In this document: in pieces, positions 16,361 to 25,864 of the stretch
How the letters are laid out: each line of letters opens with the position of its first letter
How positions within the stretch are numbered: the stretch's first letter is position 1
From: Opitutia bacterium
Lineage (GTDB): Bacteria > Verrucomicrobiota > Verrucomicrobiia > Opitutales > Opitutaceae
Reading direction: 5' to 3'
Assembly (NCBI GenBank): GCA_003142615.1
Contig: PLMW01000043.1
Coordinates: 1 to 42,852, forward strand
Length of the DNA stretch: 42,852 nt
Program-made: the position numbers and the translations under genes
Notes under the pieces: model-generated
Database searches by the model: none
Told to the model about the DNA's origin: nothing
The model's input: the letters and a program-made list of their open reading frames with translations, nothing else

Positions 16361-17650
16361 ATGTCCGCCGCCCGTCTCCTCTCCGTCCTCCTGCCCTTGG
16401 TTTCCGTCAGTCTCGCTGCGGCGGCCTCGCCGGTCTGGCGGCCCTTTTCCGCCGGAAGCCCCTGGAATCAGCGCCTCCCCGCCGGTGCCCCCAGCGACCG
16501 CGATTCCGCGGCGGCGATCGCTGACCTGGCCTCGCGCGGCCCGCTGTACGTGAACATCAAGGACTGGTCCATTCCGGTCTACTTCATCGATGCCGCCAAG
16601 ACCCCCAGGCACGACGTCGGCGACCTGCGGCCGGACATCTACGGAGCCGGATTCGAGTTTCCGCGGAGCATTCCGATTCCCGACGGCGCCGTGGCGTCGC
16701 CGCCCGTGGGCGAAAACAGCGACAACCACCTGTGCATTGTCGACAAGGCGCGACACCTCGAATGGGGCATGTGGGCGGCCCGCCAGGACAAAACCGGACG
16801 CTGGTTCACCGGTCTGGGTGCGGTCACCGACCTGTCCGGCACCGGCGTCGCGCCGCCGTGGTTCGCGGCCCGGCATGAGCTGGACTCGCACCGCGCCCGG
16901 GCCAGCGGGTTTCCGCTCATCGCGGGGCTGATGCTCGTGGATGAAATCACAACCGGGCGGATCGATCATGCCCTGGTGTTTGCCTACGATCACTGCCGCA
17001 CGGGGCTGTTCATTCCGCCCGCCAGCACCGCGCAGGTCAAAATGCCCACCACCGAGAACTCCCGCGGCATTCCGATGGGCGGCCGCATCCAGCTCGATCC
17101 GGCCTGGGACGTGGAGCACTCCCGGTTGTCCGCCGCCGGCAAGATCATCGCCCGCGCCCTGCAGGAATATGGCGCGTATTGCGGCGACTATGCCGGGGCC
17201 AACGTGCTCTATGCCGAGAACTCGCCGGAGGCGGTGCGGGCGTGGGCGGGTGTTTTGCAGTCCGGGGACCTGGAGGCGGTGTTCACCCCTGAAATGATCC
17301 GCCAGCACTTCCGGGTGCTGGATATGGGCAACCTTCTACCCGGACAAAATCTCGAAGTGCCGCCCCCCTACGTAATTTCATTTGCCGTGGCCGGCGAAGT
17401 CGGCCCGGCCCGCATCGACCAGCTCACGCGCACGATCACGGTTTATCCCGGCAAGGCGCCCGCCACCAAAGTCAGGACCACCTGGACGCTGCACCCGCGG
17501 CTCACTCGCGCGGAAATGGACGGCCGCACACTCGCGGGCGGATCAGCCGAAATCGATCTCGCGGGCGCGTCCACCCTGAAACTGACCGCCCCGGACGGAG
17601 CAACGAACACCTGGCAGCTGGTGACCAGTCCCGCGCCAGCGCGCCCTTGA
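16361..17650 (+). CDS. exported protein of unknown function
   Basis: This 429-residue protein starts at the ATG at 16361, giving a signal peptide (LLSVLLPLVSVSLAAAAS). An in-frame ATG at 16313 would bury the signal. The mature part opens with VWRPFSAGSPWNQRLP, a pattern I associate with uncharacterised secreted proteins of soil bacteria. It continues with many aromatic, beta-rich segments (LEWGMWAARQD, IDHALVFAYDHCRTGLF, IPMGGRIQLDP). It could be a carbohydrate-binding or degrading protein, but no catalytic motif is certain. The paired palindromes directly upstream suggest regulation by a repressor. Confidence 0.6.
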   Translation: MSAARLLSVLLPLVSVSLAAAASPVWRPFSAGSPWNQRLPAGAPSDRDSAAAIADLASRGPLYVNIKDWSIPVYFIDAAKTPRHDVGDLRPDIYGAGFEFPRSIPIPDGAVASPPVGENSDNHLCIVDKARHLEWGMWAARQDKTGRWFTGLGAVTDLSGTGVAPPWFAARHELDSHRARASGFPLIAGLMLVDEITTGRIDHALVFAYDHCRTGLFIPPASTAQVKMPTTENSRGIPMGGRIQLDPAWDVEHSRLSAAGKIIARALQEYGAYCGDYAGANVLYAENSPEAVRAWAGVLQSGDLEAVFTPEMIRQHFRVLDMGNLLPGQNLEVPPPYVISFAVAGEVGPARIDQLTRTITVYPGKAPATKVRTTWTLHPRLTRAEMDGRTLAGGSAEIDLAGASTLKLTAPDGATNTWQLVTSPAPARP

Positions 17651-17681
17651 CCTGTGCGGTGTGCCCGTTGATGTTTCCGGG

Positions 17682-18233
17682 GTGAAAACAAAAACTTTCG
17701 GCACGATACTTTCAGCGTTCTTGGCCGGCATCGCGTTGGCGGGATGCGCTTCGACGTCCGCGGTCGCCCCCGCCCCGGAGGCGGTCGCGATGGGCGACAA
17801 CACCTACTCGATCACCTGCGTGGCCAAGCATGCCTTGGACAGGAACATCGACGCACTGAAAGCTCAGGCTATGGAAGACGCCACCAGGTTCTGCGCCGCC
17901 CGGGGCAAACAACTGAAGGTGGTGAGCATGACGGAGGAAAAGCCGTGGATTTCCGTCGGCTATTTCAAGGCCAAGATCGTTTTCAAAGCGCTCAACGCCG
18001 GAGACGCGGAACTGGCAAGCCAACCGGCTCCAGTTATGGGCAGTGAAAAACCGGCCTACATCGCGGCCAGCCCACAACCGGCCCCGGCCCCAACCGTGGC
18101 CCCCGAAAAACTGGTGACCACCGGCGACCTCTATACCGCGCTGATGCAGCTCGATGACCTGCGCAAGAAAGGCGTCCTCACCGAGGAAGAGTTTCAGTCC
18201 GAGAAACAAAAGGTCTTGAGACGCTCCCAGTAG
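17682..18233 (+). CDS. lipoprotein with C-terminal SHOCT-like motif
   Basis: This 183-residue protein starts at the GTG at 17682 (V read as M), which gives a lipoprotein signal ending in LAGC. An upstream GTG at 17661 would add seven residues. The mature part has a compact domain with two more Cys (YSITCVAKHALD, ATRFCAARGKQL), a Pro/Ala-rich linker, and a C-terminal LDDLRKKGVLTEEEFQSEKQKVL segment typical of SHOCT (short C-terminal) oligomerisation motifs. It is probably a membrane-anchored periplasmic protein. It follows the exported protein gene by 31 bases and may share its transcript. Confidence 0.7.
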   Translation: MKTKTFGTILSAFLAGIALAGCASTSAVAPAPEAVAMGDNTYSITCVAKHALDRNIDALKAQAMEDATRFCAARGKQLKVVSMTEEKPWISVGYFKAKIVFKALNAGDAELASQPAPVMGSEKPAYIAASPQPAPAPTVAPEKLVTTGDLYTALMQLDDLRKKGVLTEEEFQSEKQKVLRRSQ

Positions 18234-18330
18234 GGTGGCCCTCCCGGGGACGCCCGGCCCCGGTTCTTGACCGCATGATTCGGATCAGTCGCCACGGACT
18301 CAGGGTCGGCAGCTGACCCGCTGCGAATCG

Positions 18331-20760
18331 TCAGGGCGGGGCGCGACCTGACGCCGTGAACTCGGCCGCCGCCTCTTCCGCCCTACCCGCCTGTAGCAGA
18401 GCCACGGCGAGGTTGTAATGGGCGTCGGCGAAGCCGGGGGCCAGCTGCCGCGCCTTCCGAAGCTGGACGATCGCCTCGTCGAGTCGCCCGGCACCGGTCA
18501 AAGCGATGCCGAGATTGTTGTGAAAAGAAGCAGAGTCGGGTTCGAGTCGGACCGCCTCCTCGTATGCGGCCGTGGCTTCCTGGAACCGCCCCAATCGAAA
18601 AAGAGCCGATCCCAGGCTGTTCCAAATCTCCGCGGAACGGGGGGCGAGGCGCAGGGCCTCCCGGTATTGGGCGATCGCCTCCGGCCCGTCACCGGCGTCG
18701 CGCAGGGCCCGGCCGAGATTGACGTGCGCTTCCACGGAGTCCGGATCCAGGCGGAGCGCGGCCCGGTAATGGGCGACGGCCTCCGGTCCGCGTCCGAGCT
18801 GGGTGAGAACATTGCCCAGGTTGTTATGAGCCTCCGGATTGTCCGGCTGGATCTGCAGCGCCCGTTCGAAGGCACCGACGGCTTCCAGCGTTTGACCGGC
18901 GCGGGCCAGGGCTGTGCCCAGGTTGTAATAAACCTTCGGATCGTCCGGGTGAATCCGCAGCGACCATTCGAATTGAATGATGGCTTCCGACGTCCGGCCG
19001 GCGGCGACCAAGGCATTGCCCAGGTTGTTCCGGGCCTCCGCATAATCGGGTTCGAGCCGCAGCGCCGCCTCATACTCGGAGATCGCTTCCGCCGATCGAC
19101 CCGGGATCTTTGCCAGGGCGAGGCCCAGGCTGTTATGCGTTTTTGCATAATCCGGATTGAGCTGCAGCGCCGTCTTCAGATGGGCAATCCCCTCAGCCAG
19201 CCGGCCCGGCGTATTGACCAGGACCCAGCCAAGATTGCTGTGGGCTTGCGGCATCTTGGGTTCGAGTCGCAGCGCCGTCTCCAACTCGGAGATCGCTTCC
19301 GCCGATCGACCGGGGATTTTCGAAAAGGCATTTCCCAGGTTGTTATGCGCATCTGAACAATCGGGCTTGAGCCGGATGGCCTGCTCAAAGTGAGCGATCG
19401 CCGCCGGCAGCGAGCCTGCGTCCGAAAGCTCTTCGCCGAGGTTGTTATGAGCCATCCAGCAGCCCGGGTTTTTGGCCAGGGTGTCGGAGTATAAAGTGGC
19501 GACGTCACGATAGAGGCCGCACTGGCGCCATGTGAGAACGAACAGGACCGCGAGCCCGCTGCCAATGGCGGCTGCGAAGGCGCCTCCCGCCACGACCCTG
19601 CGCACCCCGGAGAACCGTTGGACCAGGCGCTGGGCGAGGCCGGCCGCGCTTTCGGTGGCCAGAGCGATGATCCCCAGGCACGGCAGGTACTGCCAGTGAT
19701 CGGCCACATACGAAAAGACGAACGGGTAAACATTGAAAAAGCCCAGTGCCGGGAAAAGCGAGCCGATGAAAAAAAGCAGGGCGATCAAGGGAGCCCGGCT
19801 CCATCGGCGCATCTGCCAGAGCGCGCCCATGGTCGCAGCCAGACCAAGGCAACCGAGGCTCCATGGCCAATCGGAGCCGACCTGCCACCGCGGATAGATG
19901 AACGTCAGATCCGACGGCCAGACCAGCTTGCCGAGGTAGAACCAGACCACTCTTCCCGCCAGGAAACACCTCTGGATCAGATTCAGGTCGTAGGCCTGTC
20001 CGCGGGCTCCGATATAATTTTGCTCGACCCAGACGGTGAAAAGCCCCGCACCCGCGCCGACCATGAACCAGGGAAGCAACGGAACAACGTCGCGCCGCCA
20101 GGACAGGCGTCCCCGCCGCCAATACTGCACGAGCAGAAGGGCTCCGGGCAGCGTCGCGGTCACCGATTTGCTCAGCAGGGCGAGGATGAAGAGGCCCAGG
20201 GCCGGGGCATACCAACCCCATTTGCGGCCGCGGTCGAATCGCAGGTAGGCGAGAGCCGCCAGGAGATAAAACACCAGCGAAAGCGTGTTCTTCTGCTCCG
20301 AAATCCACGCCACCGACTCGACGCAGACGGGATGCAGCGCGAAAACAGCGGCCGCCAGCCATTCGGTTCCAGGCCGCCCGCTTCGCCCGCCCGTTTCCGG
20401 CCGAATGTATCCCAACGCCAGCGCGAACAGGCAGGCCGCTGTCGCGTGCAGCCCGATGTTTAGCAAGTGATAACCGAGGACCGCATCGCCCCACAACCTG
20501 TGCTCCAGCCAAAAGGCGCTGTGGAGCACGGGATAATACTGCTGAGTGGCCCCGACTTGAAACCAGATCTTCCACAACCCGTGCCAGGTCTGGAGGGCCG
20601 GAGCGGTGATGTGGGCGGCATCGTCCCAGAGCAGTCCGCCTTTAATGGAGGGAAGATAGGCCAGCAGGGTCGCGCCGAAGAGCGCCAGGGCGATGACTGG
20701 CGGCGGGAGGCGCGTCAGGCCCGATGGGCCCGTCGGAGGAGTCGGGTCGGCCAATGGCAT
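18331..20760 (-). CDS. integral membrane GT-C-like protein with long TPR domain
   Basis: This 809-residue protein has an N-terminal half (about 1-440) with roughly ten hydrophobic helices, and a C-terminal half with about a dozen TPR units (repeating pattern EAI.....AL.L.P....A..NLG.AL). The N-terminal motif LLWDDAAHI, with acidic residues in the first loop, fits GT-C glycosyltransferases that use lipid-linked sugars, as in TMTC-like or PMT-like proteins. It may glycosylate exported proteins, with TPRs recruiting substrate; this is inferred. Several TPRs contain PGRSAEAI or PGRLAEGI insertions and are nearly identical at DNA level, which suggests recent internal duplication. Confidence 0.75.
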   Translation of the reverse strand: MPLADPTPPTGPSGLTRLPPPVIALALFGATLLAYLPSIKGGLLWDDAAHITAPALQTWHGLWKIWFQVGATQQYYPVLHSAFWLEHRLWGDAVLGYHLLNIGLHATAACLFALALGYIRPETGGRSGRPGTEWLAAAVFALHPVCVESVAWISEQKNTLSLVFYLLAALAYLRFDRGRKWGWYAPALGLFILALLSKSVTATLPGALLLVQYWRRGRLSWRRDVVPLLPWFMVGAGAGLFTVWVEQNYIGARGQAYDLNLIQRCFLAGRVVWFYLGKLVWPSDLTFIYPRWQVGSDWPWSLGCLGLAATMGALWQMRRWSRAPLIALLFFIGSLFPALGFFNVYPFVFSYVADHWQYLPCLGIIALATESAAGLAQRLVQRFSGVRRVVAGGAFAAAIGSGLAVLFVLTWRQCGLYRDVATLYSDTLAKNPGCWMAHNNLGEELSDAGSLPAAIAHFEQAIRLKPDCSDAHNNLGNAFSKIPGRSAEAISELETALRLEPKMPQAHSNLGWVLVNTPGRLAEGIAHLKTALQLNPDYAKTHNSLGLALAKIPGRSAEAISEYEAALRLEPDYAEARNNLGNALVAAGRTSEAIIQFEWSLRIHPDDPKVYYNLGTALARAGQTLEAVGAFERALQIQPDNPEAHNNLGNVLTQLGRGPEAVAHYRAALRLDPDSVEAHVNLGRALRDAGDGPEAIAQYREALRLAPRSAEIWNSLGSALFRLGRFQEATAAYEEAVRLEPDSASFHNNLGIALTGAGRLDEAIVQLRKARQLAPGFADAHYNLAVALLQAGRAEEAAAEFTASGRAPP

Positions 20761-21035
20761 GGGGAGGAATGCGAGAATGGTAAATCACAATAAAAAGCCG
20801 AGGCTGCAATGCTGCGGCGTTTGCAGGGACTGGCCTGGGTTTTGGTGACCGATCCGGAACTCGTCTGATGCCTGGCCGCAGGAACTGGTTGGGATGATCC
20901 GGGGACATGGGTGACACTTGGTCCAAGGACACCGGCAACCAACGGGTCAGTGTGTACGCGCGCGTCCGCCAGATTCTGACGGCGCCGCCGCCCTGGTGGA
21001 GGCGGCAGCTGGCGGGCCGGCCGCGCCAGCATCTT
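20761..21035. other. intergenic region, no recognised gene
   Basis: This 275-base stretch lies between the GT-C/TPR gene and the Xer recombinase. It includes GGGTGACACTTGGTCC, which reminds me of sequence at insertion sequence ends, but no matching partner or transposase is present. I see no RNA gene. Confidence 0.35.
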
Positions 21036-22061
21036 TCAGGAAGCCGCCTTGTTGCGCGGGTGGAACCGCGCATGCTCGGTGATCCGGCGGTCGGGCGCGA
21101 CGGCGGTGTAGATCTGCGTTGTGCCGATGCTGGCGTGGCCGAGCATCTCCTGGATGGCGCGCAGGTCGGCGCCGCCGCTCAGCAGGTGCGTGGCGAACGA
21201 GTGCCGCAGCAGGTGGGGTTTCACGGACTTGGTGATGCCGGCAAGCTTCGCGTATTTCCTGACCAGCACCCAGAGCATCTTCCGCGAGATGGCCGTGCCA
21301 CGCTCGCTGAGAAAAAGCTGGCTGCCCGTGCGCGGCTTCACGAAGTAACGGCGGCCGGCGGCGAGGTAGCTGGCGAGCGCATCGCACGCCTTGGTGCCGA
21401 CGGGCACGACGCGCTCCTTCGAGCCCTTGCCCAACACGCGCACGAAGCCGTGGTCGAGGTCGATCTGCTGCAACGTCAGCCCCGCCAGCTCCGACACGCG
21501 CAGGCCGCTTGCATAAAACAGCTCCAGCATCGCCCGGTCGCGCAGCGCGTAGGCGTCGCCGCCCGCGGGCGCCGCCAGCAGGCGTCCGACCTCGCCCGGC
21601 GTGAGCGTGCCGGGAATCTTGCGCACGAGCTTCGGGCCGATGAGCAGCTCCGTGAAATCGCGCTCGCAAAGCCGTTCGCGCACGAGGTAGCGCGCGAACG
21701 TGCGCAGCGCCGTCAGCTTGCGGGCCAGGCTGCTGACGGCAAAGGCTTCCTCGCTCAATGAGTAGATCCAATCCGTGAGCTGCGCCGGCTCGGCCTCCGT
21801 CCAGGCCCGCACGCCCTTGCGGGCGAGGAAGCGCGCACATTGCCGGAGATCGCTCTCGTAACCGGAGAGGGTGTGGCGCGAGAGGCCGCGTTCCAGGTCG
21901 AGATAGCCGATGAACCCGTCGAGATCGTTGGCCAGCGCCGGCGGCAGCTCGGCTGGAGGGGCGGCGGGCGGGCCGAGGGGAGCCGCCCCGCCGGTTCGCG
22001 GCGTCTGGTCATGCTGCGCGGCCCTGCTTTGATTTTCACTTTGGGCCGGGCCGCGTTTCAT
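21036..22061 (-). CDS. xerC: tyrosine recombinase of the XerC/XerD type
   Basis: This 341-residue integrase-family recombinase has an N-terminal SAM-like core-binding domain (about 45-130, FIGYLDLERGLSRHTLSGYE) and a catalytic domain with the tyrosine recombinase residues. These are Arg in YASGLRVSEL, Lys in LGKGSKERVV, HLLRHSFATHLL, GHASIGTTQIY and the Tyr in QIYT. Such proteins resolve chromosome dimers at dif. No integron-integrase extra helix is evident, so it is not an obvious IntI. XerC versus XerD cannot be settled from this window. A GTG six bases upstream could also start it. infA lies 16 bases upstream on the same strand. Confidence 0.88.
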   Translation of the reverse strand: MKRGPAQSENQSRAAQHDQTPRTGGAAPLGPPAAPPAELPPALANDLDGFIGYLDLERGLSRHTLSGYESDLRQCARFLARKGVRAWTEAEPAQLTDWIYSLSEEAFAVSSLARKLTALRTFARYLVRERLCERDFTELLIGPKLVRKIPGTLTPGEVGRLLAAPAGGDAYALRDRAMLELFYASGLRVSELAGLTLQQIDLDHGFVRVLGKGSKERVVPVGTKACDALASYLAAGRRYFVKPRTGSQLFLSERGTAISRKMLWVLVRKYAKLAGITKSVKPHLLRHSFATHLLSGGADLRAIQEMLGHASIGTTQIYTAVAPDRRITEHARFHPRNKAAS

Positions 22062-22077
22062 GGACACACGGGGAGCT

Positions 22078-22338
22078 TCAGTAGCGCCGACGGCGGAATC
22101 CCGGCGGCGGGGGCGTGGATTCGCGCACGCGATAGGTGATGCGCGCCTTCTCGAGGTCGTAGGGACTCATCTCCATCTTCACCCGGTCGCCCGCGGCGAT
22201 CTTGATGAAGTGTTTGCGGAGTTTGCCCGAGATGTGGGCCAGCACGGTGTGCCCGTTGGACAGCACCACCCTGAACATCGTGCCCGGCAGGACGGTTACG
22301 ATTTTCCCCTCCACTTCGATCGATTTACCGTCGGACAT
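22078..22338 (-). CDS. infA: translation initiation factor IF-1
   Basis: This 86-residue S1-type OB-fold protein binds the ribosomal A site region with IF-2 and IF-3 at initiation. Matches include [45 protein letters not shown] and the [11 protein letters not shown] ending. It is a little longer than the usual 72 residues because of a Pro/Arg-rich tail ([13 protein letters not shown]). It probably starts a transcript that includes the Xer gene downstream. The leader region has a TTGACT at 22428-22433 (minus strand), but the -10 is poor. Confidence 0.95.
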   Translation of the reverse strand: MSDGKSIEVEGKIVTVLPGTMFRVVLSNGHTVLAHISGKLRKHFIKIAAGDRVKMEMSPYDLEKARITYRVRESTPPPPGFRRRRY

Positions 22339-22470
22339 ACAGGACGCGGCGGATGCCAGGAGACAGTTTGTACATGTGGTTAAGTCGGCTGCTAAAAGAC
22401 TGTTGTAACTGGGTAAGGCTGCACGTAAGTCAAGGCTTTATCCGGCGGAGTCCGCCCCGCACGCCCCCCG

Positions 22471-22995
22471 ATGACCGACTTTCCTCCCGCTCCCACCGAC
22501 TGTCCGTTCGAGAAGTCCTTCCCCTCGCAACTGCTGCGCGACGACGCCTTCCACATGTGGCTGGCCTACAATCAGGCCATTGATGCCTGGCGCGAGGACG
22601 AGGTGCCGGTCGGCGCGGTCATCGAACTGGGCGGCGAAGTGATCGCCGCGGCGCACAACCAGGTCGCGGGCACGCGCGATCCGACGGCGCACGCGGAGAT
22701 TCTCGCCATGACCCAGGCCGCCCGCGCCATCGGCGACTGGCGCCTGAACGAGGCCACGCTTTATGTGACCAAGGAACCCTGTCCGATGTGTTCCGGCGCC
22801 ACGCTCATGGCGCGGATCAAGCGCGTGGTCTACGCCGTCGCCGATCCCAAGATGGGCTGCCTCGGCGGCGCGACCGATCTCAACGCCCTGCCGCAGATAA
22901 ACCACCATCTCGAAATCACCCGCGGCGTGCTGGAAAGCGAATGCCGCGATCTGCTGCAGGCGTTTTTCCGTCTGAAGCGCGCGGAGGAGCCCTAG
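22471..22995 (+). CDS. tadA: tRNA-specific adenosine deaminase (TadA-like)
   Basis: This 174-residue zinc deaminase has the motif TAHAEI (His74, Glu76) and PCPMC (Cys104, Cys107), the zinc ligands and proton shuttle of the CDA fold. TadA converts adenosine 34 of tRNA-Arg(ACG) to inosine. The VPVGAVIELGGEVIAAAHN and GCLGGATDLN segments fit TadA better than guanine or cytidine deaminases. It has about 25 extra N-terminal residues. It is divergent from infA with 132 bases between the starts. Confidence 0.85.
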   Translation: MTDFPPAPTDCPFEKSFPSQLLRDDAFHMWLAYNQAIDAWREDEVPVGAVIELGGEVIAAAHNQVAGTRDPTAHAEILAMTQAARAIGDWRLNEATLYVTKEPCPMCSGATLMARIKRVVYAVADPKMGCLGGATDLNALPQINHHLEITRGVLESECRDLLQAFFRLKRAEEP

Positions 22996-23111
22996 CCCGC
23001 GCCAGGGTACGGAGGCCCGCCGGGTCCTGTTTTGATTGAAAAAACCAGGGAGCCCGGGGGGGAGAGAAGGTTTCTTTCCCATTCCTGGCTTCTGAATTAA
23101 AAACGATGGAA

Positions 23112-23131
23112 TCCGGCCACCGGTGGCCGGA
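23112..23131. repeat. 20-base perfect palindrome upstream of sod
   Basis: TCCGGCCACCGGTGGCCGGA reads the same on both strands and lies about 100 bases before the superoxide dismutase start and 115 bases after the tadA stop. No T-run follows on either strand, so it is not a standard terminator. It could be an operator or cruciform-forming site. A TTGACG follows at 23165-23170. Confidence 0.4.
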
Positions 23132-23232
23132 CGTGGAGACATGCCTTCAAAACCAAGCCGGCGGTTGACGGAGCCTTGCTCCGGGTGCACTGTTACCGGT
23201 TGGAATCACCGCAACCTTAATCATCAGGATCT

Positions 23233-23865
<633 letters not shown>

Positions 23866-23905
23866 CGCGCGGCGGCGCGTCACGGATACGCGCCCTGCTT
23901 GAAAG

Positions 23906-25006
23906 TCACCGCGGGAAAAGTCCCCGCAGGATGGCGGTGGGCCCGCCTTGGGCTTCGCGCACCCCGAAGCTGTCGTTGTAATCCCACACGGCCCAGCCCC
24001 AGCCGCGGCTTTCCGCAGCCTCGCGCACCGCGGCGATCCACCGACGCTGCGAGCCGGGATCGGCCGCCTTGTAGACTCCGAATTCCCCGAGATAGATTTC
24101 GCGGCCCTTGGCGTGCTCCGCCGTCCACGCCGTGACCTCGGCAAAACCGGTTTCGATGTCGGCGACCGTCAACTCATCGCCGGTGTGCCCATGGAACGGG
24201 TTCGGGTGACCTTGGGCGACCGCCCCGGTGAGATCCGGCACACGGCCGGGAAACGGAACGGACGGCATGGTCTCTGTGAACCCGGCCCAGGGGGCGCGCT
24301 GGTGCGTGAAGACCATCGGCTCGTAGTAATGCACTGTGAAGGCGATGTTCGGATCGTCGGGCAGCTCCACGTCGGCCACCGTGCGGAACTGGCTCCACCG
24401 GTTCGAAGTGAGATACACGATGCGCGTGGGGTTGCTCTCGCGGATCGCGGCGAGCATCCGCCGGTTGAAGACGTTGAGCTGCCGGTTCTCGGGCGCGACC
24501 GGCTCGTTCAGGATCTCGAACCGGAGCCAGGGACCTTCGCTGGCATAACGCCTGGCCAGACGCCGCCAGAAATCCGCGACCTTTTCCTGCAGCGCCATGT
24601 CCCCGAAAGCGCGCCCATCACCGGGGCCATTGAAGTCGGCCCCCGGCAGGAAATGCATGTCGAGAACCACGCCGAGCCCGCGCGGCCGGGCCCAGTGCAT
24701 AGTGTCGTCGACCGGCTGCAGCTTCGCCTCGTCGAGCGAGCCGTCGGGCTTGAGGCAGAGCCGTCCGTCGACCGGCAGGCGGATGTGGTCGAAACCCTGT
24801 TGCGCAATCCAGGCCACGTCCTGCTCGCCAAACCACGGGGCGGCATAGGTCAGCGTGTCGGTGTTTTGCGAGAGCCAGTGCGAGATGTTGACTCCGCGTT
24901 TGAAAGTGTAGGGCCGCTGCGTCGCACCGGCGGCGGGCAGGAATGATTGGGAAAATGCGAAACCGGACGTGAGCGCCAGCCAGCACAGGCAGGGTTTGGT
25001 GTTCAT
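23906..25006 (-). CDS. exported glycoside hydrolase family 5-like enzyme
   Basis: This 366-residue protein has a signal peptide (about residues 1-28) and a GH5-type barrel. The RGVNISHWLS opening, DHIRLPVDG, the acid/base Glu168 in ILNEP, HYYEP and the nucleophile Glu308 in YLGEFG are all present. GH5 enzymes are mainly endoglucanases, mannanases or related beta-glycosidases. Together with the acetyl xylan esterase it points to plant polysaccharide use. The ATG at 25006 is chosen for the signal peptide; a longer frame begins at 25090 but overlaps the divergent deoC start. Confidence 0.85.
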   Translation of the reverse strand: MNTKPCLCWLALTSGFAFSQSFLPAAGATQRPYTFKRGVNISHWLSQNTDTLTYAAPWFGEQDVAWIAQQGFDHIRLPVDGRLCLKPDGSLDEAKLQPVDDTMHWARPRGLGVVLDMHFLPGADFNGPGDGRAFGDMALQEKVADFWRRLARRYASEGPWLRFEILNEPVAPENRQLNVFNRRMLAAIRESNPTRIVYLTSNRWSQFRTVADVELPDDPNIAFTVHYYEPMVFTHQRAPWAGFTETMPSVPFPGRVPDLTGAVAQGHPNPFHGHTGDELTVADIETGFAEVTAWTAEHAKGREIYLGEFGVYKAADPGSQRRWIAAVREAAESRGWGWAVWDYNDSFGVREAQGGPTAILRGLFPR

Positions 25007-25079
25007 TTGAAATTTGCATGAAAATGCGGCTGGCGGCCAGCCATGGCAAATCTGTACTGTCGGCATGCCGGATCGCGCC

Positions 25080-25823
25080 ATGAAATACACCTACGACCAG
25101 CTCGCCCAGATGATCGATCACTCGCTCCTGCATCCGACGATGACGGACCAGGAACTGGAGGACGGCTGCCGGGTTGCCGCCCGCTACGGAGTCGCCTCGG
25201 TCTGCATCAAGCCCTACGCCGTGCAGCGCGCGGCCGGACTGCTCAAGGGCAGCGGCGTGCGGGTCGGCGCCGTCATCGGCTTCCCGCACGGCAACAGCGC
25301 CACGGAGGCCAAGCGCCACGAGACCGGGCTGGCCTGCCGGGACGGGGCGGTGGAGATCGACATGGTCATCAACATCGGCAAGGCCCTGAGCGGCGACTGG
25401 GATTACGTCGAAGGCGACATTCGGGCCGTGTGCGACGAGGCGCACCAACACGGTGCAAAGGTGAAGGTCATCTTCGAAAACGATTACCTGACGAAAGGCG
25501 GCGCGGGCCTGGGTGGCGACGACTTCAAGCGCCGGCTCTGCCAGATCGCCGGACGCGCCGGGGCGGACTGGGTGAAGACCTCGACCGGCTACGGCTTCGT
25601 CAAGGGCGCCGACGGCCGGTACTCCTACCAGGGCGCGACCGAGCATGATCTCGCCCTGATGCGCGCCAGTTGTCCGCCGCAGGTGCAGGTCAAGGCCGCC
25701 GGCGGCGTGCGCGATCTCGACGGCCTGATCCGCGTGCGCGACCTGGGCGCCACCCGCTGCGGCACCACCGCCACCGCCGCGATCCTGGATGAATACCGGC
25801 GGCGCGAGGCGGCGCCGCGGTGA
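25080..25823 (+). CDS. deoC: deoxyribose-phosphate aldolase
   Basis: This 247-residue DeoC splits 2-deoxyribose 5-phosphate into glyceraldehyde 3-phosphate and acetaldehyde in deoxynucleoside catabolism. Motifs: IDHSLLHPTMTD, IGFPHGN, EIDMVINIG, KVIFENDYL, WVKTSTGYGF with the Schiff-base Lys, and VKAAGGVRDLD. The ATG at 25080 gives the usual MKYTYDQL start; an ATG at 25065 would add five residues and is possible. It is divergent from the GH5 gene with 73 bases between starts. Confidence 0.92.
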   Translation: MKYTYDQLAQMIDHSLLHPTMTDQELEDGCRVAARYGVASVCIKPYAVQRAAGLLKGSGVRVGAVIGFPHGNSATEAKRHETGLACRDGAVEIDMVINIGKALSGDWDYVEGDIRAVCDEAHQHGAKVKVIFENDYLTKGGAGLGGDDFKRRLCQIAGRAGADWVKTSTGYGFVKGADGRYSYQGATEHDLALMRASCPPQVQVKAAGGVRDLDGLIRVRDLGATRCGTTATAAILDEYRRREAAPR

Positions 25824-25864
25824 GCCGCCCGTTCCCCTGAAATCAGCCGCCGGTCAGTCCGCGG

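Noticed and set aside
20890-20960. Sequence reminiscent of an insertion sequence end (GGGTGACACTTGG)
   Set aside because: No transposase, no matching inverted repeat and no target duplication were found.
21036-22061. The Xer recombinase as the integrase for the cassette cluster
   Set aside because: It has ordinary XerC/D motifs, lacks an evident integron-integrase extra helix, and lies 19 kb away beside infA.
22400-22433. TTGACT with possible -10 for infA on the minus strand
   Set aside because: The best -10 match needs a 19-20 base spacer; too weak to annotate.
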